From Streptomyces sp. A2-16 (GTDB lineage: Bacteria; Actinomycetota; Actinomycetes; Streptomycetales; Streptomycetaceae): a stretch of 64,000 bases of DNA. The position numbers were made by a program, and so were the translations under genes. Positions 7,143-15,475 of this stretch are shown in pieces. The stretch spans positions 9,548,001-9,612,000 of the forward strand of contig NZ_CP063808.1 in assembly GCF_018128905.1 (NCBI RefSeq), in the 5' to 3' direction. A model generated the notes under the pieces. That model was not told the DNA's origin. It did not search any database and saw nothing but the letters and a program-made list of their open reading frames with translations. Within the stretch, counting starts at the first letter, position 1. Each line of letters opens with the position of its first letter.

Positions 7143-8651
7143 TCAGTCACGCTTGCAGATGCGGTCCAGGAGATTGGCGGTGGCGCGCTGGACACGGGTG
7201 TCACGGTGGCCCGGGCGGTCCAGCGCCGGGGACCAGGCGAAGGTGCCGGCGGCGAAGACCAGGGCGCCGGAGGGAGCACGGTAGAGCGACGTCTCCTGGT
7301 GGCGCAGGGCGCCCTCGCTGTCGGCGTAGGGCGAGTGGGCGAGCAGGATGCGGTCGTCGTGCTCGGGGAGCGGGGCCCGCGGGAAGTAGCGGTCGGCCTC
7401 GCCCGCGACCAGGCCGGCGAGTTCGTCGCCCTCGTGCGCGCCGGTCGCGTCCCACAGCCAGTGCTCGGCGTTGCGGACGATCAGGGGGTGGGGTTCGGGC
7501 ACCCGTCCCGCGTACTGGATGCCGACCAACTGCTGTTCGGGGCGGTCGACTTCGCGCCAGAGCACCGGTTTTCCCGGCCCCCTGCGTTTTCGGCAGGTCA
7601 GCAGGCGGTCGGGGACGCCGGACGGGGAGGGGCTCAACTCGACCTGCCAGTACATGGTGTTGGCGGACAGGAAGACCAGCGAGGTGCCGCTGTCCCTGGC
7701 TCGCTCGACCGTGCGGCGCATGGCCGTCGACCAGTACTCGTCGTGGCCGGGGAAGACCAGGCCGCGGTAGCGGGTGGGGTCGAGGTGGCCGGCGTGCAGG
7801 TCGCGGGCGTCGGCGTAGGAGAGGTCGTAGCCGTAGCGCTCGGCGAAGCGGATGAAGTCGTAGGCGTGGCCCACGTGCATCGGCAGGCCCGCGCCCGCGT
7901 ACGGCCGGTCGAAGGAGACCGTGGTCGCCGCGTCGGCCTCGCCGAGGAGCCGACCGCTCTCGTCCCAGGCGTGGTAGAGGCTGGCGCCGGTACGGCCGTC
8001 CTCCGGGTAGAGGTTGTACGCCTGCCAGGTCACGTCGGGCAGCAGGAGCAGCAGGTCCGCCGGGTGATTGTCCCGGACCGTGAAGGGGATGTGCGAGCGG
8101 TAGCCGTCGACGGTGGTGAGGACGGCCACATACGCCCCGTTGCTCCAGTACGACGGGATCTGCAGCCGCCAGGACAGCCACCAGTGGTGACAGGAGACCG
8201 TGCGGTCGGCGGTCAGAGGCGGGGGCTGGACGATGCCGGAGAGACGGGGGCTGGTGGTGATCTTCGCCGCGCCGTCGCCGCCGTAGTGGCCGATGCGGTA
8301 GATGTCGACGCCGAACTCCTGCGGCGGGTCGACGGTGATGTGGAAGTCGACGGCCTCGCCGGGGGCGACCGCGCCGGTCGAGGTGAAGCCCTTGATCTGG
8401 CGGCGGACGTCGTCCGCGGAGCGGGGGCCGCCGCCGGGGGAGCTGCGCGGGGCGGGGACGCGCGGGGCGCCCTGCTTCGGGGTGTGCGCCGGGTCCGTCT
8501 CGACGTACCAGGGCACCACCTGGCCGGTGTCGTCGAAGTACGTCTCACTCCCCCGCAGCCAGGGGACGGGGCCCTGGCCGAAGGGGTCCGTCACGGCGTG
8601 CGCGAGTGCTCCCGACTCCCAGCGGCGGATGTGCTCCGGTCCTGGCCCCAT
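7143..8651 (-). CDS. N,N-dimethylformamidase large-subunit-like protein
   Basis: A 502-residue protein resembling the C-terminal half of the N,N-dimethylformamidase beta subunit. Recognisable blocks are FHITVDPPQEFGVDIYRIGHYGGDGA, seen as a beta-sandwich start near residue 110, and the later glutamine-amidotransferase-like region with PGHDEYWSTAMRRTVERARD and FLSANTMYWQVEL. I started at ATG 8651, which has GGGAGGGG upstream; the longer reading frame adds a Thr/Arg low-complexity stretch and is unlikely to be coding. Substrate unknown; many members of this family in streptomycetes are uncharacterised. Confidence 0.7.
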   Translation of the reverse strand: MGPGPEHIRRWESGALAHAVTDPFGQGPVPWLRGSETYFDDTGQVVPWYVETDPAHTPKQGAPRVPAPRSSPGGGPRSADDVRRQIKGFTSTGAVAPGEAVDFHITVDPPQEFGVDIYRIGHYGGDGAAKITTSPRLSGIVQPPPLTADRTVSCHHWWLSWRLQIPSYWSNGAYVAVLTTVDGYRSHIPFTVRDNHPADLLLLLPDVTWQAYNLYPEDGRTGASLYHAWDESGRLLGEADAATTVSFDRPYAGAGLPMHVGHAYDFIRFAERYGYDLSYADARDLHAGHLDPTRYRGLVFPGHDEYWSTAMRRTVERARDSGTSLVFLSANTMYWQVELSPSPSGVPDRLLTCRKRRGPGKPVLWREVDRPEQQLVGIQYAGRVPEPHPLIVRNAEHWLWDATGAHEGDELAGLVAGEADRYFPRAPLPEHDDRILLAHSPYADSEGALRHQETSLYRAPSGALVFAAGTFAWSPALDRPGHRDTRVQRATANLLDRICKRD

Positions 8652-8889
8652 GGTCGCTCCCCTCCCTCGTGCCCCCGTTGTTCGTCGTGCGCGGTGCGGT
8701 GCGGTGTGCCTGGTCGTGCGCCTGGTTGCCCGCGTGGTCGTGCGGGTGGTCGTGCGGGTGTCGTGCGTCTGTCCTATGGCGCGTGCCCTTGCCAGGTGCG
8801 CGATCGGTCCCAGCACATCACATTCCGCACTCAGGCTGTCACTATTCGTTGCGAATTGGCCGAAAGTGGAAGCGGGCATTCCGTCTCGG
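8652..8889. other. Gap with GGTCGTGCG-type short repeats
   Basis: This 238-bp gap contains low-complexity repeats of GTGGTCGTGCGG (about 8725-8762). It also holds the presumed promoter of the leftward gene that starts at 8651. I see no gene here. Confidence 0.4.
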
Positions 8890-10875
8890 TCAGACGAGAC
8901 GGACCGGCTTCTCGGGACGTATCCCCGACTTGACCAGCCAGGCGCGCAGCGGAGCGGGGTCGCCGTCCTCCACGAGGCTCAGGACACGGGGGGCGAGGTC
9001 CGCGGCTCGTTCGCCGTTGATGAGCAGTGACGGGCCGTCGAGCCAGTCCAGACCCGGGGCGGCCCCGGCGGTGTCGATCGCGGCGCAGCAGACCATCGCG
9101 GTGACGTGATCGGTGAGGAGCTCGCGGGCGCTGCGAGGGGGCTGCAGCGGGAAGAGGGGGAGAGCGGTGTCGTCCCACGGGGTGGCGTCGGGGGTGGTGC
9201 GGGACGGGGGTGCGGCGGCTTCCTCACGGGCGAGCTCGGCGGTGAGAGCGGCGGCGAGCGTCTCGGCTTCGCCTTGGATCTCCGGGTGTTCGCTTGTACC
9301 GGCGCTTGTATCGGCGGCTGTATCAGCGCTGGTGCCGGCCGGGGTGCCTTCGCCGGCGGGGGTGTGGTCCTGCGGGGTGGTGTCCTCGTCGGAGAGCGCG
9401 GGTGCGGCGGCCTCCGCGTCCGGCGTGACCGCGGGCACGTCCGGTGCGGGCCGGTCGGCCGTGGTGAGGGAGGTCGGGCCGGTGGGCCTGGCGGAGGTCT
9501 GGTCGGCGGGCCCGTCGGCGGGCGTGCCGAGGGGCGCCACGTCGGTGGGCCGCGCGGGGGCCGTGGAGTGGGGTGTCTCGTCCGTGTGGTGGGGGGCGGA
9601 GAGGTGAGTCAGGACTCGGGAGAGGGTGGGGGCGTCGGAGTCCGGTGAGGTGGTGCCCGGGGTGCGGCTGACGCCCTGTGCGTCGAGGACTCGGTGGAGG
9701 CGGGCCGCGTCCAGGCGCCACTTCCGGTCCACGACCTCTTCGGGGTACTCCTGCCAGTCCACCGGGGACCAGTCAGGGCCGGTCTCCGCGGGGCCGCCGT
9801 GGAAGAGGCGGGCGGCGAGGAGGGAGGCGGCCTCGTCGATCGTGCCGGGCTCCTCCAGCAGGTCGCACGCGGGGCGCTCCCCCAGCCGTGAGGCGAAGCC
9901 CTCGGCCAGGCGGTCGCGGCGCGACAGCTCGGTGAGCGCGGCCACCACGCCCGCGTCCAGACGGGAGGGCCAGCGACCCATCCGCCAGGCCGGGAGCGCG
10001 ACCCGGGTCAGCAGCCGGTCCCAGCCCGCGTACGCCAGGCCCACCTGCTCCTGGGCCACGATCCGCAGGCCGTAGTCCACAGCCTGTGCGCGCTCGGCGG
10101 CCGCGGCGGCCACCCCGCGCTCCATCTGGGTCGCGTGCTCCCGGCAGCTGCGCAGCAGGAGGCGGGCCACCCAGGCGACACCCGCGCATCCCGCACGGGT
10201 GAGCGGGCAGCGGCCGGGGGCTGAGCCGACGGCCACCGCAGCGTCAAGACCGCGCACGAAACGGCGGGCCGCCGCTATGTCGGGGTGGGCCGAGGGGCCC
10301 GTACCGGCGACGACCGGGGCGAGGACCGCGCGCAGTTCGCCGACACGCATCCACCACAGGAACGGCGAGCCGATGACCAGCACCGGTGCGGCCGGCACAC
10401 GGCGGTGGGAGCCGCGGACGCCCGCGATCTCGTCGTCGCGGCCCTCCTGCGGGGGCGGGCCGTGGGCGGGGTGGGTGCGGTCCTCCAGCCAGCTGTCGCA
10501 GTCCGGGGTCAGCGCTATCGCGGAAGGGGCGGGGACGTCCAGGCGGTCGGCGAGGTCGCGCACCATGCGGTACAGGTCGGGCGCGGACTCCTCGGCGATC
10601 GCGACGGTCGGGCTGACGGCGGGCCGGGCGCGGGCGACGACCAGGGCCACCGCCCCTGCGGCGAGCAGCACCACCGCCCCGAGCACACTCATGACCAGCC
10701 GGGCGGTGTCCCAGAACCCGCCCACGAGATGCCTGGTGGAACCTCCGGCGAGCAGCACCACGGCCACCGCCGCGGGCAACAGCGCCACGGCCAGCGCACG
10801 GCTGCGGATGCGCAGCACGGCCAGGGCCCGGGAGCGCGCGACCTGCGCGCCCGCCTCCGCACCGATACCGGTCAT
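8890..10875 (-). CDS. Membrane protein resembling an inactive M48-type peptidase
   Basis: A 661-residue protein with two N-terminal transmembrane segments (about 28-48 and 58-80). A soluble domain follows whose layout recalls M48 (HtpX-like) peptidases: LYRMVRDLADRLDVPAPSAI, then PVLVIGSPFLWWM, then RVGELRAVLAPVVAGTG. The last block sits where M48 enzymes have ELxAVLAHELGH, but the zinc HEXXH is absent. A Thr/Pro/Asp-rich low-complexity linker (about 420-560) precedes a small conserved C-terminal domain with TDHVTAMVCCAAIDTAG. Function unknown; the pseudo-peptidase reading is inference. Confidence 0.6.
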   Translation of the reverse strand: MTGIGAEAGAQVARSRALAVLRIRSRALAVALLPAAVAVVLLAGGSTRHLVGGFWDTARLVMSVLGAVVLLAAGAVALVVARARPAVSPTVAIAEESAPDLYRMVRDLADRLDVPAPSAIALTPDCDSWLEDRTHPAHGPPPQEGRDDEIAGVRGSHRRVPAAPVLVIGSPFLWWMRVGELRAVLAPVVAGTGPSAHPDIAAARRFVRGLDAAVAVGSAPGRCPLTRAGCAGVAWVARLLLRSCREHATQMERGVAAAAAERAQAVDYGLRIVAQEQVGLAYAGWDRLLTRVALPAWRMGRWPSRLDAGVVAALTELSRRDRLAEGFASRLGERPACDLLEEPGTIDEAASLLAARLFHGGPAETGPDWSPVDWQEYPEEVVDRKWRLDAARLHRVLDAQGVSRTPGTTSPDSDAPTLSRVLTHLSAPHHTDETPHSTAPARPTDVAPLGTPADGPADQTSARPTGPTSLTTADRPAPDVPAVTPDAEAAAPALSDEDTTPQDHTPAGEGTPAGTSADTAADTSAGTSEHPEIQGEAETLAAALTAELAREEAAAPPSRTTPDATPWDDTALPLFPLQPPRSARELLTDHVTAMVCCAAIDTAGAAPGLDWLDGPSLLINGERAADLAPRVLSLVEDGDPAPLRAWLVKSGIRPEKPVRLV

Positions 10876-11178
10876 GACCGGACCTCACCCCCTCCCTGCC
10901 GTCCTGAATGCCCAGCTGTCCTGGTGTTGCTCACTCCCCCACTGTGGCACCCACCACCGACATCGCAATGCCGGTGGGCCAAGTGCCGGACCGCTTGCGC
11001 CGCACCCTAGTTGGGCCCCGGGCCCCCGTCAGCCGTATGGAGCCCCGGTCACTCGATGGAATGGCTTTGGGGAGAGGACGATGACATACAGCAAAGATCA
11101 GGCCCCGAATCCTTAGACGGATCCGGGGCCGGTCAGGTTGTTCCGGGGCGGGTGATTCGCCCCGGTTCTCAGCACTTC
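10876..11178. other. 303-bp gap upstream of the membrane gene and downstream of purD
   Basis: It carries a hairpin, GGCCCCGaATCC/GGATcCGGGGCC, at about 11101-11130 beyond the purD stop, so probably a purD terminator with a weak tail. The promoter of the membrane gene at 10875 should also lie here. I see no other gene. Confidence 0.45.
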
Positions 11179-12432
11179 TCAGGCTTCGGACGCCGCCTTC
11201 GCCGCGATGTCCGTCCGGTGCTGCGAGCCGTCGAGCCGGATACGGCCCACCGCCCGGTAGGCGCGCTCGCGGGCCTCCGTGAGGTCCTTGCCGGACGCCG
11301 TGACCGACAGGACGCGGCCGCCGGCGCTGACGACCGCGTCACCGTCCTTCCTGGTCCCGGCGTGCAGGACGTACGTGTGCGGGGCGTCCTGCTCGGCCAC
11401 CTCGTCGAGGCCGGTGATCGGGTCGCCGGTGCGCGGAGTGGCGGGGTAGTTGTGGGAGGCGACGACCACGGTGACCGCGGCGTCCTCGCTCCAGCGCAGC
11501 GGCGGCAGGTCCTCGAGGTTGCCGCTCGCGGCGGCGAGCAGGACACCGGCCAGCGGGGTCTTCAGGCGGGCCAGGACGACCTGGGTCTCGGGGTCGCCGA
11601 AGCGGGCGTTGAACTCGATCACCCGTACGCCCCGGGAAGTGATCGCGAGACCGGCGTACAGCAGGCCGGAGAACGGGGTGCCGCGGCGGCGCATCTCGTC
11701 GACCGTCGGCTGCAGAACCGTCTCCAGGACCTCCTCCACCAGCTTGGGGTCGGCCCAGGGCAGCGGGGAGTACGCGCCCATGCCACCGGTGTTCGGCCCC
11801 TCGTCGCCGTCGAGGGCGCGCTTGAAGTCCTGGGCGGGCTGCAGCGGGAGCACGGTGTCGCCGTCGGTGATGGCGAAGAGGGAGACCTCGGGGCCGTCGA
11901 GGAACTCCTCGATGACCACCCGGTCGCAGGCGTTGGCGTGCGCCGCTGCGGCCTCGATGTCGCTGGTCACGACCACGCCCTTGCCCGCGGCGAGACCGTC
12001 GTCCTTGACGACGTACGGGGCGCCGAAGGCGTCGAGGGCCTCGGCGACCTCCTCGGGGGTCGTGCAGACGTAGGAGCGGGCGGTCGGGACTCCGGCCGCG
12101 GCCATGACGTCCTTGGCGAAGGCCTTGGAGCCTTCGAGCTGCGCGGCCTCCCCGGACGGGCCGAAGACCGGGATGCCTGCCTCGCGCACGGCGTCGGCGA
12201 CCCCCGCGACCAGCGGGGCCTCCGGGCCTACGACGACCAGGTCGGCGCCGAGTCGCTGCGCGAGCGCGGCCACCGCCCCGCCGTCGAGGGCGTCGACCGG
12301 GTGCAGCTCGGCGACCTCGGCGATACCGGCGTTGCCGGGTGCGCAGTGCAGTGCGCTGACGTCGGGGTCGAGGGACAGGGAGCGGCACAGGGCGTGTTCG
12401 CGGGCGCCGTTACCGATGACGAGGACCTTCAC
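11179..12432 (-). CDS. purD: Phosphoribosylamine--glycine ligase
   Basis: GAR synthetase, the second step of purine synthesis, an ATP-grasp enzyme. The 417-residue product begins VKVLVIGNGAREHAL, typical of PurD. It has the ATP-grasp segments KDDGLAAGKGVVVTSD, EEFLDGPEVSLFAITDG and GGMGAYSP, and VIEFNARFGDPETQVVL near the metal site. GTG 12432 fits the conserved N-terminus; the longer frame upstream has no similarity. It is leftward, downstream of dnaX and separated from it by a hairpin. Confidence 0.96.
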   Translation of the reverse strand: MKVLVIGNGAREHALCRSLSLDPDVSALHCAPGNAGIAEVAELHPVDALDGGAVAALAQRLGADLVVVGPEAPLVAGVADAVREAGIPVFGPSGEAAQLEGSKAFAKDVMAAAGVPTARSYVCTTPEEVAEALDAFGAPYVVKDDGLAAGKGVVVTSDIEAAAAHANACDRVVIEEFLDGPEVSLFAITDGDTVLPLQPAQDFKRALDGDEGPNTGGMGAYSPLPWADPKLVEEVLETVLQPTVDEMRRRGTPFSGLLYAGLAITSRGVRVIEFNARFGDPETQVVLARLKTPLAGVLLAAASGNLEDLPPLRWSEDAAVTVVVASHNYPATPRTGDPITGLDEVAEQDAPHTYVLHAGTRKDGDAVVSAGGRVLSVTASGKDLTEARERAYRAVGRIRLDGSQHRTDIAAKAASEA

Positions 12433-12503
12433 GGGGGTCAGCCTAACGGGGTTTTTGTGGGGGCTTCCTAAGGGGTGGAGGGAGCGGAGTCGTAGATTCC
12501 TCC

Positions 12504-12528
12504 AAGGCGCCTTCGGATGAGGCGCCTT
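12504..12528. terminator. Hairpin downstream of dnaX
   Basis: AAGGCGCC and GGCGCCTT form a perfect 8-bp stem with a nine-base loop, between the dnaX stop and the purD start. No strong T-tract follows on the minus strand. Confidence 0.5.
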
Positions 12529-12570
12529 GCTCTCTCCCCTTTCCTCACCCACCGCCCCCTTTCCCAGCCG

Positions 12571-15075
12571 CTACTCGTTCGAGATTTCCTCCACCACGGT
12601 CGCCCCGAGCTCCCGCACGATCAGTTCGCGGCCCGAGAGGGCCGACTCGTTGAGGTCGGGGTCGTCGTCCTCGGGGATGTCGTCCTCGATGGAGACCGGC
12701 GGGGGTTCCGGCGCGGACCGTGGTGGAGCGGGGGCCGGGGCGGGCGTCGGCGTGGGCTGGGCACTCGGGGCGGGTGTCGGCTGGGGGGAGGCCGGGGCCT
12801 GGGGGGCGGGGGCGCCGTAGCCTCCCGTGTTCCCGGTGCCGTAGCCGCCGGGGGTCCCGCCTCCGCCGTAGCCACCACCGCCGCCGTTGAAGCCGCCGGG
12901 CGCCGGGGGTGCCGCGCCGCCGCCCGACGGGTCGACGACGGCCTCGATCTTCCACTGGACGCTGAACTGCTCGGCGAGCGCCTGCCGCAGCACCTCCTCG
13001 CTGCCGCTGCTCGCGAAGTTGTCGCGGGCCCCGGCGTTGACGAAGCCGAGCTGGAGGGTGGTGCCGTCGAAGCCGGCCACCTGGGCGTTCTGGCTGAGCA
13101 GGATCCAGGTGAAGCGGCGGCGGTTCTTGACCGCTTCCAGGATGTTGGGCCAGAGCTGGCGGGGGTCGAGTCCGCCGGCCGGCGGGGCGTAGGCGGCCGG
13201 ACCCGGCGCGGAGGCCGCGGGGGCGGGCTGGGCCGGTGCCGGGGTGGCGGCGGGCCGGTGCGCCGCGGGCGCCTGGGGCTGACCGCCGCCCGCCGGGGTC
13301 GCGGTGGGCCAGCCACCGGGACGCCGGCCGCCACCGGCGGGGGTGGCGGTGGGCCAGGCGCCGGGGGCGGAGGCAGGGGCCTGCGCCTGGGCCGAGGTAG
13401 GGGGTGCCGACTGTGTGCCGGACGGCTGGTGGGGCGTGTGGGGCTGGCCCGGGTGACCGGCCGGGGACTCGTCGGAGCCCGGCCCGGCCGGAGAACCGGG
13501 AGCCTGGCCGGCGGGAGAGCCCTGCGCCGGCCCGCTGGAGGAGCCCGGGACCGGACCGGCGGGCGTGGCCGCATCGGCGGACGGCGCCGAGTCGGCCGTA
13601 GCGCCGGGGAATCCGCCCGGAACGGCGCCGCCCTGGGCGTTGCCGCCGGGCATGCCGCCGCCCTGGATGCCGCTGCCGGGTCCTCCGCCGCCAGGCGCAC
13701 CCGAGCCCGGACCTGTGGTTGGGCCTGCACCCACGCCGGTGGCCCGCACCGCCGCCCGGGCCGCGGCCGGACCGCCGCCGGACGGGACCGGGGCCGACGA
13801 CGGCACCGGAGCCGATGGCGGGACGGCGCCTGTCAGCGGCCCCGGGGCAACTCCCCCGTGGGCCTCCGGCCCCGGCACGTAACCCATCGCGGGGGCGCCG
13901 CCGGCGGCCGAGAAGTTCACGCCCCGCTCGATGCGGTCGAGGCGGGCCATGACCGAGCGCTCGTCCCCGTAGGCCGCGGGGAGCAGCACGCGCGCGCAGA
14001 TGAGCTCCAACTGGAGGCGGGGCGAGTTGGCGCCGCGCATCTCCGTGAGGCCTTCGTTGACGAGGTCGGCGGCGCGGCTGAGCTCGGCCGGGCCGAAGGT
14101 GCCGGCCTGGGCCTGCATGCGCTCGATGACATCGGCGGGGGCGTCGATGAGCCCCTTCTCCGCGGCTTCGGGAACGGCGGCGAGGATCACCAGGTCCCGC
14201 AGCCGCTCCAGCAGGTCGGCGACGAAGCGGCGCGGGTCGTTGCCCCCCTCGATGACTCGGTCGACGACCTCGAAGGCGGCGGCGCCGTCACCGGTGGCGA
14301 AGGCCTCGACGACGGCGTCGAGGAGGGAGCCCTCGGTGTAGCCGAGGAGAGAGGTGGCCATGGCATACGTCACACCCTCCTCCCGCGCTCCGGCGAGGAG
14401 CTGGTCCATCACGGACATGGAGTCACGCACGGAGCCCTGCCCGGCGCGCACGACGAGCGGCAGCACGCCGTCCTCGATCGGGATGTTCTCCTTGCCGCAC
14501 ACCTCGCCGAGGTAGTCGCGCAGGGTGCCGGGCGGCACGAGCCGGAAGGGGTAGTGATGGGTCCGCGACCGGATCGTCCCGATGACCTTCTCGGGCTCGG
14601 TGGTGGCGAAGATGAACTTCAGATGCGCCGGGGGCTCCTCGACGACCTTCAGCAGCGCGTTGAAACCGGCCGACGTGACCATGTGGGCCTCGTCGATGAT
14701 GTAGATCTTGTACCGGCTGGAGGCGGGGCCGAAGAATGCCTTCTCGCGCAGCTCACGGGCGTCGTCCACACCACCGTGGGAAGCGGCGTCGATCTCGATG
14801 ACGTCGATGGAACCCGGGCCGTTGCGCGCGAGGTCCTGGCAGGACTGGCACTCGCCGCACGGGGTCGGGGTGGGTCCCTGCTCGCAGTTCAGGCAGCGGG
14901 CCAGGATGCGCGCGCTGGTCGTCTTGCCGCACCCGCGCGGACCGCTGAACAGGTACGCGTGATTGACCCGGTTGTTCCGCAGCGCCTGCTGCAGCGGGTC
15001 GGTGACATGCTCCTGCCCGATGACCTCGGCGAAGGACTCCGGGCGGTAGCGGCGGTACAACGCGAGAGACGACAC
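12571..15075 (-). CDS. dnaX: DNA polymerase III subunit gamma/tau
   Basis: The clamp-loader ATPase that loads the beta clamp during replication. The 834-residue protein has Walker A GPRGCGKT (about 45-52) and a four-Cys zinc module (Cys at about 61/64/73/76/79). Walker B/DExx is in IYIIDEAHMVT and the SRC-like segment in TEPEKVIGTIRSRTHHYPF. A ~300-residue Gly/Pro/Ala-rich linker (about 400-690) and a C-terminal tau-like domain follow. I started at GTG 15075 (VSSLALYRRYRPESF), where conservation begins. The SRP RNA lies just upstream, an arrangement common in streptomycetes. Confidence 0.95.
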   Translation of the reverse strand: MSSLALYRRYRPESFAEVIGQEHVTDPLQQALRNNRVNHAYLFSGPRGCGKTTSARILARCLNCEQGPTPTPCGECQSCQDLARNGPGSIDVIEIDAASHGGVDDARELREKAFFGPASSRYKIYIIDEAHMVTSAGFNALLKVVEEPPAHLKFIFATTEPEKVIGTIRSRTHHYPFRLVPPGTLRDYLGEVCGKENIPIEDGVLPLVVRAGQGSVRDSMSVMDQLLAGAREEGVTYAMATSLLGYTEGSLLDAVVEAFATGDGAAAFEVVDRVIEGGNDPRRFVADLLERLRDLVILAAVPEAAEKGLIDAPADVIERMQAQAGTFGPAELSRAADLVNEGLTEMRGANSPRLQLELICARVLLPAAYGDERSVMARLDRIERGVNFSAAGGAPAMGYVPGPEAHGGVAPGPLTGAVPPSAPVPSSAPVPSGGGPAAARAAVRATGVGAGPTTGPGSGAPGGGGPGSGIQGGGMPGGNAQGGAVPGGFPGATADSAPSADAATPAGPVPGSSSGPAQGSPAGQAPGSPAGPGSDESPAGHPGQPHTPHQPSGTQSAPPTSAQAQAPASAPGAWPTATPAGGGRRPGGWPTATPAGGGQPQAPAAHRPAATPAPAQPAPAASAPGPAAYAPPAGGLDPRQLWPNILEAVKNRRRFTWILLSQNAQVAGFDGTTLQLGFVNAGARDNFASSGSEEVLRQALAEQFSVQWKIEAVVDPSGGGAAPPAPGGFNGGGGGYGGGGTPGGYGTGNTGGYGAPAPQAPASPQPTPAPSAQPTPTPAPAPAPPRSAPEPPPVSIEDDIPEDDDPDLNESALSGRELIVRELGATVVEEISNE

Positions 15076-15142
15076 GCATACGAGGTTATAGGCGCCCACT
15101 GACAACCCGACCCCGCGCGGGCCCGCGGTCCGGGAACGCGAA

Positions 15143-15240
15143 CGCCCCCCACGCACCCGCCAGAGCCAACCTACCCTTGCTGCCTTCCGGCCCTGGGGGA
15201 GTTCAGTCAGATAGCGCCGCGTGAGGGGCTGCCCAAACAG
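15143..15240 (-). ncRNA. ffs: Signal recognition particle RNA (small bacterial type)
   Basis: On the minus strand the segment reads GGGCAGCCCCTCACGCGG, then CCGGAAGGCAGCAAGGGTAG, the conserved tetraloop and symmetric-loop region that binds Ffh. Flanking complementary G- and C-rich arms give a single long hairpin of about 95-100 nt. Ends are approximate. It lies between dnaX and tRNA-Ser. Confidence 0.88.
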
Positions 15241-15305
15241 TACCCGATGGCGAGGGGTGGGAACGAGTTCGCGAGCACTCCTCAACGTCTTGTATTGTTT
15301 GCGGC

Positions 15306-15390
15306 GGAGGATTCGCCTAGAGGCCTAGGGCGCACGCTTGGAAAGCGTGTTGGGGGCAACCCCTCACGAGTTCGAATCTCGTATCCTCCG
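15306..15390 (+). tRNA. tRNA-Ser (GGA), integration target
   Basis: An 85-nt class II tRNA. Acceptor GGAGGAT pairs with ATCCTCC, the discriminator is G, and CCA is encoded at 15391-15393. Anticodon stem CACGC/GCGTG encloses TTGGAAA (anticodon GGA), with a long variable arm (TTGGGGGCAACCCCTCA). Its 3' part from the anticodon onward is repeated at 30310 and 57904, so it is the attB of the two integrated elements. The gene stays intact because the left end of element 1 restores its 3' half. Confidence 0.96.
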
Positions 15391-15448
15391 CCAGTGCCTC
15401 ACCGGGCACGATGTCGAAGGGCCCCACCGTTCGCGGTGGGGCCCTTCG
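15338..15448 (+). repeat. attL: 111-bp att repeat, copy 1
   Basis: It runs from TTGGAAAGCG in the anticodon loop of tRNA-Ser through the tRNA 3' end and the following hairpin to CCCTTCG. It is identical over 111 bp to 30310-30420 and 57904-58014 by direct reading. It marks the left boundary of element 1. Confidence 0.95.
15415..15448 (+). terminator. tRNA-Ser terminator hairpin inside the att repeat
   Basis: CGAAGGGCCCCACC and GGTGGGGCCCTTCG form a perfect 14-bp stem with a six-base loop. The same hairpin is carried in the other two att copies (30387-30420 and 57981-58014). Confidence 0.85.
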
Positions 15449-15455
15449 ACGGTTG

Positions 15456-15475
15456 CAGTCTCATCTACAGTCTCA
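15456..15475. promoter_or_regulatory. Candidate Int arm sites, left end of element 1
   Basis: CAGTCTCA occurs twice, 12 bp apart (15456 and 15468), just inside attL and overlapping the int stop codon. The same octamer pair with the same 12-bp spacing is at 30194/30206 near the right end. Confidence 0.6.

Noticed and set aside
8652..8879. N-terminal extension of the dimethylformamidase-like protein
   Set aside because: The extension is Thr/Arg low complexity over simple DNA repeats, and a good ribosome site precedes ATG 8651.
12517..15102. Long + strand reading frame opposite dnaX
   Set aside because: It is a shadow frame from high GC in the third codon position. The minus frame has complete DnaX motifs.
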